Assembly: GCA_964449375.1 (NCBI GenBank)
Contig: CAYVAS010000036.1
Location: 1-25,586, forward strand
Origin: JAFDWI01 sp964449375
Lineage (GTDB): Bacteria > Actinomycetota > Acidimicrobiia > Acidimicrobiales > Iamiaceae
Length of the DNA stretch: 25,586 nt
Reading direction: 5' to 3'
Shown piece after piece: positions 7,981 through 15,737 of the stretch (positions are counted from its first letter, which is position 1; the number at the start of each line of letters is the position of its first letter). The notes beneath the pieces were generated by a model, which saw nothing but the letters and a program-made list of their open reading frames with translations, made no database searches and was not told where the DNA came from. Both the position numbers and the translations under genes were made by a program.

Positions 7981-8769
7981 ATGGCCACCGAGGACGATCA
8001 CCGACTCGCCGCGACGCTCGCCCAGAAGTGTGGCGCGATGCTCGTCGATCTCCGGGAACGGCTCGTTGCCGATGGTGCCGCACCCCACCGGCTCATGGCC
8101 GAGGGCGACCGGCATGCTCACGACCTGCTCATGGCCGAGTTCGCCGCGTCCGTCCCCGACGACGTGGTCCTGTCAGAGGAATCTCCGGAAGCACGGTCCT
8201 CACCGGATCCGGACCGGGTGGCCGCTGAACGGGTGTGGATCGTCGACCCTCTGGATGGCACCAACGAGTACGGCGACCACCGGCGCGGGGACTGGGCGGT
8301 GCATGTCGCCCTGGTGGAGGACCACCGGCCCACCGCGGCGGCCGTCGCCCTTCCTGCCCAGAAGTTGCTGTTGACCACCGAGCCCGCGCCGGCACCACTC
8401 CCCGAGGCCCCGGCGTCCCCCCGCATCGCCGTGAGCAGATCTCGGGCACCCGCCTGGGTCGACGACCTGGCCAGCGGGCTCAACGGCACCCTGGTGCCGA
8501 TGGGGTCGGCCGGCGCCAAGGCGATGATGGTCGTGCTGGGTGCAGCCGACGTCTACGTCCACGCCGGTGGCCAGTGGGAATGGGATTCGGCAGCCCCGGT
8601 CGGGGTGGCACGCGCCGCCGGGCTGCACACCTCACGCATCGACGGCTCGCCGCTGCAATACAACACCGGCGTCCCCTACTTGCCCGACCTGGTCATCTGC
8701 CGGCCCGAGCTCGCCGCGGTGGTGCTGCACCTGCTGGCGGGTCACGCCAGCGATACCGTCACTCGCTGA
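7981..8769 (+). CDS. Inositol monophosphatase family protein, probably 3'(2'),5'-bisphosphate nucleotidase CysQ-like
   Basis: A 262-residue Mg-dependent phosphatase of the IMPase/FBPase fold. The metal and phosphate motifs are present: SEES (Glu66-Glu67), DPLDGTNEY (Asp89, Asp92, Thr94) and WEWDSAAPVGVA (Asp202). The RRGDWAVHVALVED stretch after the first motif resembles actinobacterial CysQ, which removes phosphate from 3'-phosphoadenosine 5'-phosphate in sulfate assimilation and also acts on inositol phosphates in vitro. No sulfur genes lie nearby, so substrate choice between pAp and a sugar or inositol phosphate is open. The start has a -10 box in leaderless position; the stop lies 23 bp before the kinase-like gene, with which it may be transcribed. 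Confidence 0.85.
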   Translation: MATEDDHRLAATLAQKCGAMLVDLRERLVADGAAPHRLMAEGDRHAHDLLMAEFAASVPDDVVLSEESPEARSSPDPDRVAAERVWIVDPLDGTNEYGDHRRGDWAVHVALVEDHRPTAAAVALPAQKLLLTTEPAPAPLPEAPASPRIAVSRSRAPAWVDDLASGLNGTLVPMGSAGAKAMMVVLGAADVYVHAGGQWEWDSAAPVGVARAAGLHTSRIDGSPLQYNTGVPYLPDLVICRPELAAVVLHLLAGHASDTVTR

Positions 8770-8792
8770 CCAGGATGCGAGAATCGGAGCCC

Positions 8793-10358
8793 ATGAGCGG
8801 CGATCTGGTGCACGGGGCGTTTTCCGACGCCGGCCCCTGGCAGCTCGAAGACCCCGAAGGACTCACCTGGCGACGCGGCCTGGACGCGGTTCGCCGGCGC
8901 GTGCAGGCCCAGGTACCCGTGCTGACCCGCCGAAGGCTGGTACCTCCGGCGAGGAGACTCGGCCGGGTGTCGTGGCACCTCGGTTCCGCGGTGGCCGGTT
9001 GGCGGTTCCGGGAGCGGACCACCGCCGGCCTGGCAAGACGGCTGCGTGAAGCGGCGGAGGCGCTCGGCCCGACCTACATCAAGCTCGGCCAGATCATCTC
9101 GTCGGGCGAGGGCATCTTTCCCGAAGAGCTCGTCGTCGAGTTCCGCAAGTGTCGCGACCAGGTGCCGCCCGAGGACTTCGCCGTGGTGGAACGGGTGCTG
9201 GTCGAGGAGCTGGGTTGTCCGCTGAACGAGGTGTTCTCGGAGTTCTCGCCCACCCCCATCGCCGCCGCGTCGATCGCCCAGGTCCACGCCGCCACCTTGG
9301 TCACCGGCGAGGAGGTCGTGGTCAAGGTGCAGCGCCCCGGCGTGGCGGGCCTGGTGCGTCGCGACCTGCGGATCATGTCCTGGATCGCGCCGCTGCTCAT
9401 CGGCCGGATCCCGGTTGCGGCGCTGGCCAATCCCCCGGCCCTGGTGGAGCTGTTCGCAGAGACGATCGTCGAGGAACTCGATTTCCGCCTCGAGGCCGAG
9501 AACATGCTCGACATCGCTCGAGACCTCGCGGACCTGGGAGAACGGGGCTGGGTGATCCCCCGTCCGCATCCCGAGCTGGTGACGCCCAGGATGCTGGTGA
9601 TGGAGCGGATCCACGGTCATCCCTTCGGCGATGCCGAGGCGCTGCGAGCGGCGGGCATCGACACCGAGAACATCATCAGGACCGGCATGGTCGCGTTCCT
9701 GGAGGGGTGCATGCTCAAGGGCATCTTCCACGGCGACCTGCACTCGGGCAATCTGCTGGTGATGGACGACGGTCGCACCGCGCTGTTGGACTTCGGCATC
9801 ACCGGTCGTCTGGACACGCCGCGCCGGCTGGCATTCCTGCAGCTCATCATGAGCGCCACGGCGAACAACGTGCATGGCCAGATCTCGGCGCTGCGCGACC
9901 TGGGCGCGTTGCCGCCGGACACCGACATCGAAGCGGTCATCGCCGAGCTGGGGCTCGACCAGCCGGCGGTCGACATCGCCGAGATGTCACCCGAGGCGCT
10001 CACCGGTGAGATGCAGCGGGTGATCAAGGCGCTCCTGGGCATCGGGGCGCGTCTGCCCAAGGACCTGATGCTGTTCGTGAAGAACATGGTGTTCTTGGAC
10101 GGGGCGATCGCCACGCTGGCTCCGGACCTCGACCTGTTCGAGGAGCTCGCAGCGATCACCACCGCGTTCACGACGCGCCACGCCGAACAGCTCAACCGGG
10201 ATCTGGGCACGATCATGCAGTCGTGGTCGCTCGACCTCGACGGCATCAAGGCCGGGTACGGAGTCGACCCGACGGTGACCGACTCGCTGACCTACCGGGA
10301 ACTCCAGGAGCGCCGCATGCTGATCCGCAAGCGGCTCGCCCGCTCCCGGAAGCGCTGA
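8793..10358 (+). CDS. ABC1/UbiB (AarF) family atypical kinase
   Basis: A 521-residue member of the ABC1/UbiB/ADCK kinase-like family, linked in bacteria and mitochondria to isoprenoid quinone biosynthesis. Visible motifs in order are the family-specific KxGQ (PTYIKLGQIIS, residues about 94-104), the Ala-rich nucleotide loop AAASIAQVHAA (about 157), the lysine strand VVVKVQRPG (about 176), EELDFRLEAENM (about 226), catalytic HGDLHSGN (about 312) and metal-binding LLDFG (about 330). No C-terminal membrane helix is apparent, unlike E. coli UbiB. ATG 8793 fits an imperfect -10 (GAGAAT, 8 nt before); ATG 8775 is the alternative and would add six residues. A much longer open frame runs upstream but overlaps the phosphatase gene in another frame. 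No quinone genes are next to it. Confidence 0.9.
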   Translation: MSGDLVHGAFSDAGPWQLEDPEGLTWRRGLDAVRRRVQAQVPVLTRRRLVPPARRLGRVSWHLGSAVAGWRFRERTTAGLARRLREAAEALGPTYIKLGQIISSGEGIFPEELVVEFRKCRDQVPPEDFAVVERVLVEELGCPLNEVFSEFSPTPIAAASIAQVHAATLVTGEEVVVKVQRPGVAGLVRRDLRIMSWIAPLLIGRIPVAALANPPALVELFAETIVEELDFRLEAENMLDIARDLADLGERGWVIPRPHPELVTPRMLVMERIHGHPFGDAEALRAAGIDTENIIRTGMVAFLEGCMLKGIFHGDLHSGNLLVMDDGRTALLDFGITGRLDTPRRLAFLQLIMSATANNVHGQISALRDLGALPPDTDIEAVIAELGLDQPAVDIAEMSPEALTGEMQRVIKALLGIGARLPKDLMLFVKNMVFLDGAIATLAPDLDLFEELAAITTAFTTRHAEQLNRDLGTIMQSWSLDLDGIKAGYGVDPTVTDSLTYRELQERRMLIRKRLARSRKR

Positions 10359-10369
10359 GCGACGGGATC

Positions 10370-11029
10370 ATGCGTCTGGTCGTGGCCCGCTGCACGGTCG
10401 ACTACGTCGGGCGGCTCACCGCACACCTTCCCGAGGCGGTGCGGCTCATCATGGTCAAGGCGGACGGGTGCGTGGCGATCCACGCCGACGGCGGCGCCTA
10501 CAAGCCGCTCAACTGGATGAACGCGCCCAACCGGCTGGTCACCGGCGACGACGGGGTGTGGACGGTGACCAATCCCAAGGGCGAGCGTCTGGTGATCGCG
10601 GTGGCCGAGGTCATCAGCGACGAGACCTTCGATTTCGGTGAGGATCCGGGCTTGGAGAAGGACGGCGTGGAGGCCCACCTCCAGGAGCTCCTCGCCGAAC
10701 ACAGCGAGTCGGTGCTGGACCTCACGCTGGTGCGCCGGGAGTATCCCACCGACATCGGACCGGTGGACCTGTTGTGCAAGGCGGCCGACGGGACCACCGT
10801 CGCGGTGGAGATCAAGCGCCGCGGCGAGATCGACGGTGTCGAGCAGCTCACCCGGTATCTGGAGTTCCTCAACCGGGACCCGTTGCTGCGTCCGGTGCGG
10901 GGCATGTTCGTGGCCCAGTCGATCAAGCCCCAGGCCAAGGTGCTGGCCGGCGATCGCCGGATCGCCACGGTCGAGGTCGACTACGACGAGTTGCGCGGAA
11001 TCGAATCCAACGAGCTGCGGTTGTTCTGA
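10370..11029 (+). CDS. nucS: Mismatch-specific endonuclease NucS/EndoMS
   Basis: NucS cleaves both strands at mismatched bases and provides non-canonical mismatch repair in actinobacteria and some archaea that lack MutS/MutL. The 219-residue size is typical. The N-terminal DNA-binding part shows CTVDYVGRLTAHLP and AYKPLNWMNAPNRL. The RecB-like nuclease core shows TDIGPVDLLC (Asp about 133) and VAVEIKRRGEIDG (Glu147, Lys149), then QLTRYLEFL. The chain ends in NELRLF, matching the C-terminal sliding-clamp-binding motif known for the family. The ATG is 11 bp after the stop of the kinase-like gene without a clear ribosome site of its own, so it is probably translated from the same transcript. Convergent with the next gene, stops 19 bp apart. 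Confidence 0.95.
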   Translation: MRLVVARCTVDYVGRLTAHLPEAVRLIMVKADGCVAIHADGGAYKPLNWMNAPNRLVTGDDGVWTVTNPKGERLVIAVAEVISDETFDFGEDPGLEKDGVEAHLQELLAEHSESVLDLTLVRREYPTDIGPVDLLCKAADGTTVAVEIKRRGEIDGVEQLTRYLEFLNRDPLLRPVRGMFVAQSIKPQAKVLAGDRRIATVEVDYDELRGIESNELRLF

Positions 11030-11048
11030 GGCGTGTGCGCGGCGCGGC

Positions 11049-11987
11049 TCACCTGGCCGCTTCCGGGTCCCGGGGCGCCAGGACCCGCAGGTCCCCGGGT
11101 CGGATCCGGTACCGCAACGGTGGGGTGCACCAGGTGATCTCTCCGTCGAGGGCGACCCGGACGCGTTTGGCGTGGCTGTGCACCACCAGCGTGGTCAGGC
11201 TGGCCGTGTCCAGATGACCCGAGGTGTTCTCGCCGCGGGTCAGGGTGGCCGCCGCGCCCCTGACCAGCTGCCACCGGGTCTGGCTGCGGGCGATCTGCAC
11301 GCCCAGCACCCCGGCGTCCAGACGTGTCCGACGGGGCGGGGCGCCGGGGGTGGGTTCATAGACGCCGTTGCCCACGAACACCAGCGGCGTGCGGACCTGG
11401 CGACGCTCGAATCCGTCGGGCCCGTGCAGGTCGAACCGGTGGGTCGGGAAGGTCCCCAGCACGCGGGCGGCAGCCAGCGGCACGGCGCGGACCTTGCCCC
11501 AGCCCCGTTCGTCCATGACCCGGTCCCGGATCGCCACCATGTGTGGGTAGAGGCCCAGCAGTGAGTTGTTGACGAACACCCGACCGTTGACCTCGCCGAC
11601 GTCGACCCGCCGGATCTCTCCGTCGACGAGCGCCGCGGCGGCGGCCGCGAGGTCACCGGGCATGCCCAGGTCGGTCGCGAAGTGATCGAAGGTACCCCGG
11701 GGCAGCACCCCGATCACGATGTCGGTGCCCGCAGCGGCTCCGGCGGCGTTGCCCACGGTCCCGTCGCCGCCGGCCACGACGATCGCGTCCGGGCGTGGGC
11801 TGCGCTGCCAGACGCGTTCGATCTGTCGGGCCATCCGTGCGGGCGCCACGGCCTCCACGTCGACGTCGACGTCGGGAGCCACCGCGGCGAATGCGTCGGC
11901 GATGCGGCGGCGCTCGCCGGGGATGTCCGTCTCGTCGACCGACCCGGCTGCAGCGTTCAGGAGGACCGCGAGTCGCCCGATAGTCAT
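11049..11987 (-). CDS. Diacylglycerol/lipid kinase family protein (DAGK catalytic domain)
   Basis: A 312-residue protein of the DgkB/LCB5 lipid kinase superfamily, which phosphorylates diacylglycerol, sphingoid bases or related lipids with ATP. The nucleotide motif VVAGGDGTVGNAA is at residues 71-83 and the second motif is GTFDHFATDLGMP (98-110); the family usually has Asn where this protein has Asp101. The C-terminal beta-sandwich includes VFVGNGVYEP and VRVALDGEITWCTPPLRYRI, the latter resembling the usual DGE segment. No signal peptide. ATG 11987 has a TAACGT box 6 nt before it. It is divergent from the carboxyltransferase gene and convergent with nucS. Substrate cannot be told from sequence. 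Confidence 0.87.
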   Translation of the reverse strand: MTIGRLAVLLNAAAGSVDETDIPGERRRIADAFAAVAPDVDVDVEAVAPARMARQIERVWQRSPRPDAIVVAGGDGTVGNAAGAAAGTDIVIGVLPRGTFDHFATDLGMPGDLAAAAAALVDGEIRRVDVGEVNGRVFVNNSLLGLYPHMVAIRDRVMDERGWGKVRAVPLAAARVLGTFPTHRFDLHGPDGFERRQVRTPLVFVGNGVYEPTPGAPPRRTRLDAGVLGVQIARSQTRWQLVRGAAATLTRGENTSGHLDTASLTTLVVHSHAKRVRVALDGEITWCTPPLRYRIRPGDLRVLAPRDPEAAR

Positions 11988-11993
11988 CCGGTG

Positions 11994-11999
11994 ACGTTA
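11994..11999 (-). promoter_or_regulatory. -10 box TAACGT of the lipid kinase gene, leaderless spacing
   Basis: TAACGT on the minus strand ends 6 nt before ATG 11987. It sits in the 58-bp divergent gap shared with the carboxyltransferase gene, whose own box (TAGGTCT around 12033-12039) is imperfect. Confidence 0.45.
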
Positions 12000-12045
12000 C
12001 CCAGCCTCGACGCCTGGCCGGGACCGATGTGCTAGGTCTGCTGCG

Positions 12046-13917
12046 ATGCTCCACGACCGCGACTCCGCTCCAGCATTCGAGGTGTCCGCACCGATGGCCG
12101 CGACGGTCGCCGCGCTTCGGGTGGCCGTGGGCGACCGGGTGCCGGCGGGGGCGACGGTGGCGGTGCTGGAGGTGATGAAGATGGAGCATCCGGTGACCGT
12201 CGCGGTGGGCGGCACCATCGCCGCGGTCGCCGTGGATGCCGGTTCCACGGTGGCGGCCGGCCAGACGCTGGTCACCGTGGTCCCGGATGCGGTGGCGGAT
12301 GACCTCGACGGGACCGTAGACCGGCCAGGCGGCGAGGCCGCGGGACCCGGCGAGACCGCCACGACCGAACAGCGGACCGATCTCGCGGAGCTGGCCGAGG
12401 CCCGGGCCCGCCTGGCAGATGCGGCGCGCCCCGAGGCGGTGGCCAAGGTACATGGCCGGGGTCGGCGCACCGCCCGGCAGAACGTGGCGGACCTGTGTGA
12501 TGCAGGGTCGTTCCACGAGTACGGGGGGTTCGCCTTTGCGGCGCAACAGACCCGCCGGTCCCGTGAAGACTTGCAGACCAACACCCCCGCGGACGGGCTG
12601 ATCACGGGCATCGGCCGGGTCAACGGTGAGCTCTTCGGGGCCGATCGCGCCGCCTGTGCCGTCGCCGCCTACGACGCCACCGTGCTGGCCGGCACCCAGG
12701 GCTGGCGGAACCATCACAAGAAGGATCGCCTCTTCGAGATCGTCGCGGACCTGGGTATTCCGCTGGTGCTCTTCGCCGAGGGTGGGGGCGGGCGGCCCGG
12801 TGACACCGACGTGCCGGTGATCTCCGGGCTCGACACCCGGGCTTTCGAATTGTTCGCCCGACTGTCGGGGCGGGTGCCCACGGTGGGGATCGCCTCGGGC
12901 CGCTGTTTCGCCGGCAACGCGGCGCTGCTGGGCTGCTGTGACGTCATCGTGGCGACGGCGGACGCCACGATCGGCATGGCCGGCCCGGCGATGATCGAAG
13001 GCGGCGGCCTGGGCCGGTTCGCACCCGAGGAGATCGGCCCGATCGAGGTGCAGCGTGCCAACGGCGTGGTGGATCTGGCAGTGCAGAACGACGCCGAGGC
13101 GGTCGCGGTGACCAGACAGGTGCTGAGCTACTTCCAGGGGCGTCTGGACACGTGGACCGCGCCCGATCAGGCCCGGCTGCGCACCATGGTGCCGACCGAA
13201 CGCAAGACCGTGTACGACGTCCGATCGGTGATCGAGGGCCTCGCCGACACCGGGTCGACCCTGGAGCTGCGCCGGGACTTCGGCGCGGGGATGGTCACCA
13301 CGCTGGCCCGCCTGGAAGGACGCAGCGTGGGCATCCTGGCCAACGACCCCGCCCACCTGGGAGGCGCGATCGACCGGGACGGGGCCGACAAGGCGGCCCG
13401 CTTCCTGGGGCTCTGCGACGTGCACGGGCTGCCGGTGTTGTACCTGTGCGACACGCCCGGGTTCATGGTCGGACCCGACGCCGAGGCGACCGCCCAGGTC
13501 CGGCATTTCGCCCGGATGTTCGTCACCGCCGCCGCGCTCCGGGTTCCCTTCGGGACCGTGGTGCTGCGCAAGGGATACGGCCTGGGCGCCCAGGCCATGG
13601 CGGGGGGCAGCTTCCGGGCGGGGGCCTTCACCTTGTCGTGGCCCACCGGTGAGTTCGGGGGGATGGGCCTGGAGGGCGCGGTGCGGCTCGGCTTCCGGCG
13701 GGAGCTGGAGGCCATCGACGACGAGGACGAACGTGCCGCGGCCTTCGACGCGATGGTCGAGGCGGCCTATCGACGCGGGCGGGCGCTGAACACCGCTGCG
13801 CACCTGGAGATCGACGACGTGATCGACCCGGCCGAGACGCGGGCACGGGTGATCGACGTGTTCGCGGCGGCACCCGCGACGTTGGACCCGCCGAGACGGT
13901 TCGTGGACCCGTGGTGA
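12046..13917 (+). CDS. Biotinyl domain fused to acyl-CoA carboxylase carboxyltransferase
   Basis: A 623-residue chain. Residues about 10-85 are a biotinyl carrier domain with EVMKMEH (biotin-accepting Lys45). After an acidic/Ala linker, residues about 120-623 form the two-lobed carboxyltransferase (crotonase-like) part: RQNVADLCDAGSFHEYGGFAF, GTQGWRNHHKKDRLFE, FAEGGGGRPGDTD, GRCFAGNAALLGCCDVI and AMIEGGGLG in the N-lobe, then DPAHLGGAIDRDGADKAARF, CDTPGFMVGP, RKGYGLGAQAMAGGSF and WPTGEFGGMGLEGAV in the C-lobe. It resembles the back half of the single-chain BC-BCCP-CT carboxylases of about 1,090 residues, but the biotin carboxylase part is absent here and not encoded next to it. It would transfer carboxyl from biotin to an acyl-CoA; the acyl-CoA is unknown. 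Start ATG 12046 is supported by the divergent gene and the weak -10 before it. Confidence 0.9.
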   Translation: MLHDRDSAPAFEVSAPMAATVAALRVAVGDRVPAGATVAVLEVMKMEHPVTVAVGGTIAAVAVDAGSTVAAGQTLVTVVPDAVADDLDGTVDRPGGEAAGPGETATTEQRTDLAELAEARARLADAARPEAVAKVHGRGRRTARQNVADLCDAGSFHEYGGFAFAAQQTRRSREDLQTNTPADGLITGIGRVNGELFGADRAACAVAAYDATVLAGTQGWRNHHKKDRLFEIVADLGIPLVLFAEGGGGRPGDTDVPVISGLDTRAFELFARLSGRVPTVGIASGRCFAGNAALLGCCDVIVATADATIGMAGPAMIEGGGLGRFAPEEIGPIEVQRANGVVDLAVQNDAEAVAVTRQVLSYFQGRLDTWTAPDQARLRTMVPTERKTVYDVRSVIEGLADTGSTLELRRDFGAGMVTTLARLEGRSVGILANDPAHLGGAIDRDGADKAARFLGLCDVHGLPVLYLCDTPGFMVGPDAEATAQVRHFARMFVTAAALRVPFGTVVLRKGYGLGAQAMAGGSFRAGAFTLSWPTGEFGGMGLEGAVRLGFRRELEAIDDEDERAAAFDAMVEAAYRRGRALNTAAHLEIDDVIDPAETRARVIDVFAAAPATLDPPRRFVDPW

Positions 13918-13920
13918 GGC

Positions 13921-13935
13921 GCCGGCCGGGCCGGC
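13921..13935. terminator. GC hairpin between convergent genes
   Basis: GCCGG-N5-CCGGC sits in the 22-bp gap between the carboxyltransferase stop and the bpa stop. It could end transcription from both sides, but there is no T-run. Confidence 0.3.
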
Positions 13936-13939
13936 GGAG

Positions 13940-14452
13940 CTACAGGTAGGTCCCGGGGCGGTCCGGCCCCGGCACCGGCGGCGGGCCGCCGGGGCCGCCC
14001 GGACCGATCTGCTGGCGCATCTGGTCGAGTTGCTGGCGGGCGGCCATCTGCTGGGCGAAAAGCGTCGCCTGGATGCCGTGGAAGAGCCCTTCGAGCCAGC
14101 CCACCAGCTGTGCCTTGGCGACGGTCAGCTCTGCTCCGGAGGGGGCGTCGTCGTCGGCGAAGGGCAACGCGATCCGGCTCAGCTCGTCGCGCAGGTCCTC
14201 GGAGAGCGCGGCGCCGAGCTCGGTGATCGACACGTCGTAGATCTCCCGGAGCCGCTCACGCGCGGGGGTGTCCAGGTCGAGCTCGCGCACTTCTTCGAGG
14301 AGCTGTTTGATCATCGATCCGATGCGCATGACCTTGGCGGGCTGCTGGACCGACTCGCGGGACTGGTCCTCGGTCTCGTCGCCTTCGGGGATCGCCCGCT
14401 CGACGACCTGCGGCCTGGGTGCCTCGTTCCGAGATGCTTGGTTGTCGCTCAT
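13940..14452 (-). CDS. bpa: Bacterial proteasome activator Bpa/PafE
   Basis: Bpa forms a dodecameric ring that opens the actinobacterial 20S proteasome and feeds it unfolded proteins without ATP or Pup. The 170-residue protein matches the family throughout: QQPAKVMRIGSMIKQLLEEV (about 36-55), RERLREIYDVSITEL, LRDELSRIALPF and AKAQLVGWLEGLFHGIQ with LFAQQMAARQQL. The C-terminal peptide that docks into the proteasome pockets is GTYL here rather than the mycobacterial GQYL, after a Gly/Pro-rich spacer. The ATG has an AGGAG ribosome site 5-6 nt upstream. It starts 35 bp after the phosphatase-superfamily gene on the same strand, likely one transcript. Its presence implies prcA/prcB elsewhere in the genome. 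Confidence 0.95.
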   Translation of the reverse strand: MSDNQASRNEAPRPQVVERAIPEGDETEDQSRESVQQPAKVMRIGSMIKQLLEEVRELDLDTPARERLREIYDVSITELGAALSEDLRDELSRIALPFADDDAPSGAELTVAKAQLVGWLEGLFHGIQATLFAQQMAARQQLDQMRQQIGPGGPGGPPPVPGPDRPGTYL

Positions 14453-14487
14453 GGTGGCTCCTCGGTCGCGGACGGATGGATCTCGAC

Positions 14488-15654
14488 TCAGGTTTCAGCG
14501 TAGGCCAGGAACGGCACTCTCATTTCGGCCCGGGTGACCGAACCGTGCCGGCCGACCAGGTCGTAGGGCCCGGTGTCGCGGGGGTCGTTGAAGGCCACCG
14601 GCTCCCGGGCCACCAGGGCCACATCGCCGAGTCGACGGGCGGCCGTCGGGGACACGTGGGGGCCGAACCAGCCCTCCTCGAGGATCTGGTCCCGGCTCAA
14701 CACCCAGGCCACGTCCCGGTGGGCCTCGGCGGCTTCGAGGAGCTGTCGGGTGCGACCGGCGCGCGCGTGCAGCCAACGGAACCGGCCTTCGCCGGATTGC
14801 ATCGCCAGGTGCGGGGTGATGCCGCGGTCCAGTTCGACGACGCGGTCGCCCACGTCGACCTGGCCGTGGTCGGCGGTGATGGCCAGCGCCGCACCCGAGG
14901 GCAACAGGTCGCACAATTCGGCGATCAGGGTGTCGACCGCGGCGAGTTCCGCGTCGTAGTGCTCGCCCAGGCCGTACTCGTGCGCGACCTTGTCGAGGCC
15001 CTCGTAGTAGGTGTAGACGAACGGTTCGCCGGCCCGCAGCAGGCGCTGCACCTCGACCTGGAGCGTCGACACCACCCGGTAGGGGTTCGGCCGGGTGCCC
15101 CGCAGGTGCGCCCGGGTGAATCCGGAACCTTCGAACTCGGCACGGGTGACGGTGGGGGGACGCTGGGAGCAGAACGGATCGATCGGTTGGATCGTCTCGG
15201 GCGGGATCCGGGTTCTCGCGTCGCCCCGGGGGGTGTTCCACCGCAGCACGTTGAGGACCTCGCCCTGTTCGACGAACCGGTAGCCGACCACGCCGTGCTC
15301 GCCGGGCGGCGTGCCCGTGGCGATGCTGGTGAGCGCGGTCGACGTGGTCGAAGGGGCGACGGTGTGGATCGACCCGCCGACCATCGAGGTCAGGGTCGGA
15401 GCCAGTGTTCGGCGGTCCTGGAGCTGGTCGTGGCCCAACCCGTCCAGCACCAGCAGCACGACCTGGTCCGCGTCGCGCAGGGGCCCGGGGATCCAGTCCT
15501 GGTCGGGCACGGACGGTCCCAGCAGCGCCGGGACGATGTTGGTGACGCACGCCCCGGCGTAGTCGGGAAGGTCCGGAGCCTCCTCGGTTGCGACCGTGCC
15601 GCCGGTCCCGGCGGCCGACCACTCCCCCGCGTCGTCGTTGCTGGTGGTGCCCAT
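14488..15654 (-). CDS. Alkaline-phosphatase superfamily nucleotide pyrophosphatase/phosphodiesterase
   Basis: A 388-residue type I phosphodiesterase/nucleotide pyrophosphatase-like protein. Metal ligands and nucleophile of the superfamily are visible: LVLDGLGHD (Asp71), the APSTTSTALTSIATG segment with the nucleophilic Thr (around 103-106), GEHGVVGY, YYEGLDKVAHEYG (Asp and His ligands), ITADHGQVDV (Asp262, His263) and a final GRHGS. These fit a two-zinc hydrolase of phosphodiester or phosphomonoester bonds. There is no signal peptide, so it is probably cytoplasmic. Start ATG 15654 has GGAGG 4 nt upstream and a TAGCGT box. It leads the transcript that continues into bpa and diverges from the Rrf2 regulator. 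The natural substrate is unknown. Confidence 0.87.
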   Translation of the reverse strand: MGTTSNDDAGEWSAAGTGGTVATEEAPDLPDYAGACVTNIVPALLGPSVPDQDWIPGPLRDADQVVLLVLDGLGHDQLQDRRTLAPTLTSMVGGSIHTVAPSTTSTALTSIATGTPPGEHGVVGYRFVEQGEVLNVLRWNTPRGDARTRIPPETIQPIDPFCSQRPPTVTRAEFEGSGFTRAHLRGTRPNPYRVVSTLQVEVQRLLRAGEPFVYTYYEGLDKVAHEYGLGEHYDAELAAVDTLIAELCDLLPSGAALAITADHGQVDVGDRVVELDRGITPHLAMQSGEGRFRWLHARAGRTRQLLEAAEAHRDVAWVLSRDQILEEGWFGPHVSPTAARRLGDVALVAREPVAFNDPRDTGPYDLVGRHGSVTRAEMRVPFLAYAET

Positions 15655-15663
15655 GGGTCCTCC

Positions 15664-15669
15664 ACGCTA
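15664..15669 (-). promoter_or_regulatory. -10 box TAGCGT of the phosphodiesterase-bpa transcript
   Basis: TAGCGT on the minus strand ends 9 nt before ATG 15654. It faces away from the rrf2-type gene's box in the shared 83-bp divergent gap. Confidence 0.5.
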
Positions 15670-15723
15670 CCGGTCCACCGAGGGTGCTGGAACCCCCGGG
15701 CGCCGTGGGAGCGTCCGGGTCCG

Positions 15724-15729
15724 TAGCAT
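15724..15729 (+). promoter_or_regulatory. -10 box TAGCAT of the Rrf2-type gene, leaderless spacing
   Basis: TAGCAT ends 8 nt before ATG 15738; the 8-nt spacer GGAGGGTG would also serve as a ribosome site if transcription began further upstream. Confidence 0.5.
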
Positions 15730-15737
15730 GGAGGGTG

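Noticed and set aside
11653..13803. Long minus-strand frame across the carboxyltransferase gene
   Set aside because: It overlaps both the lipid kinase gene and the carboxyltransferase gene and is a composition artefact.
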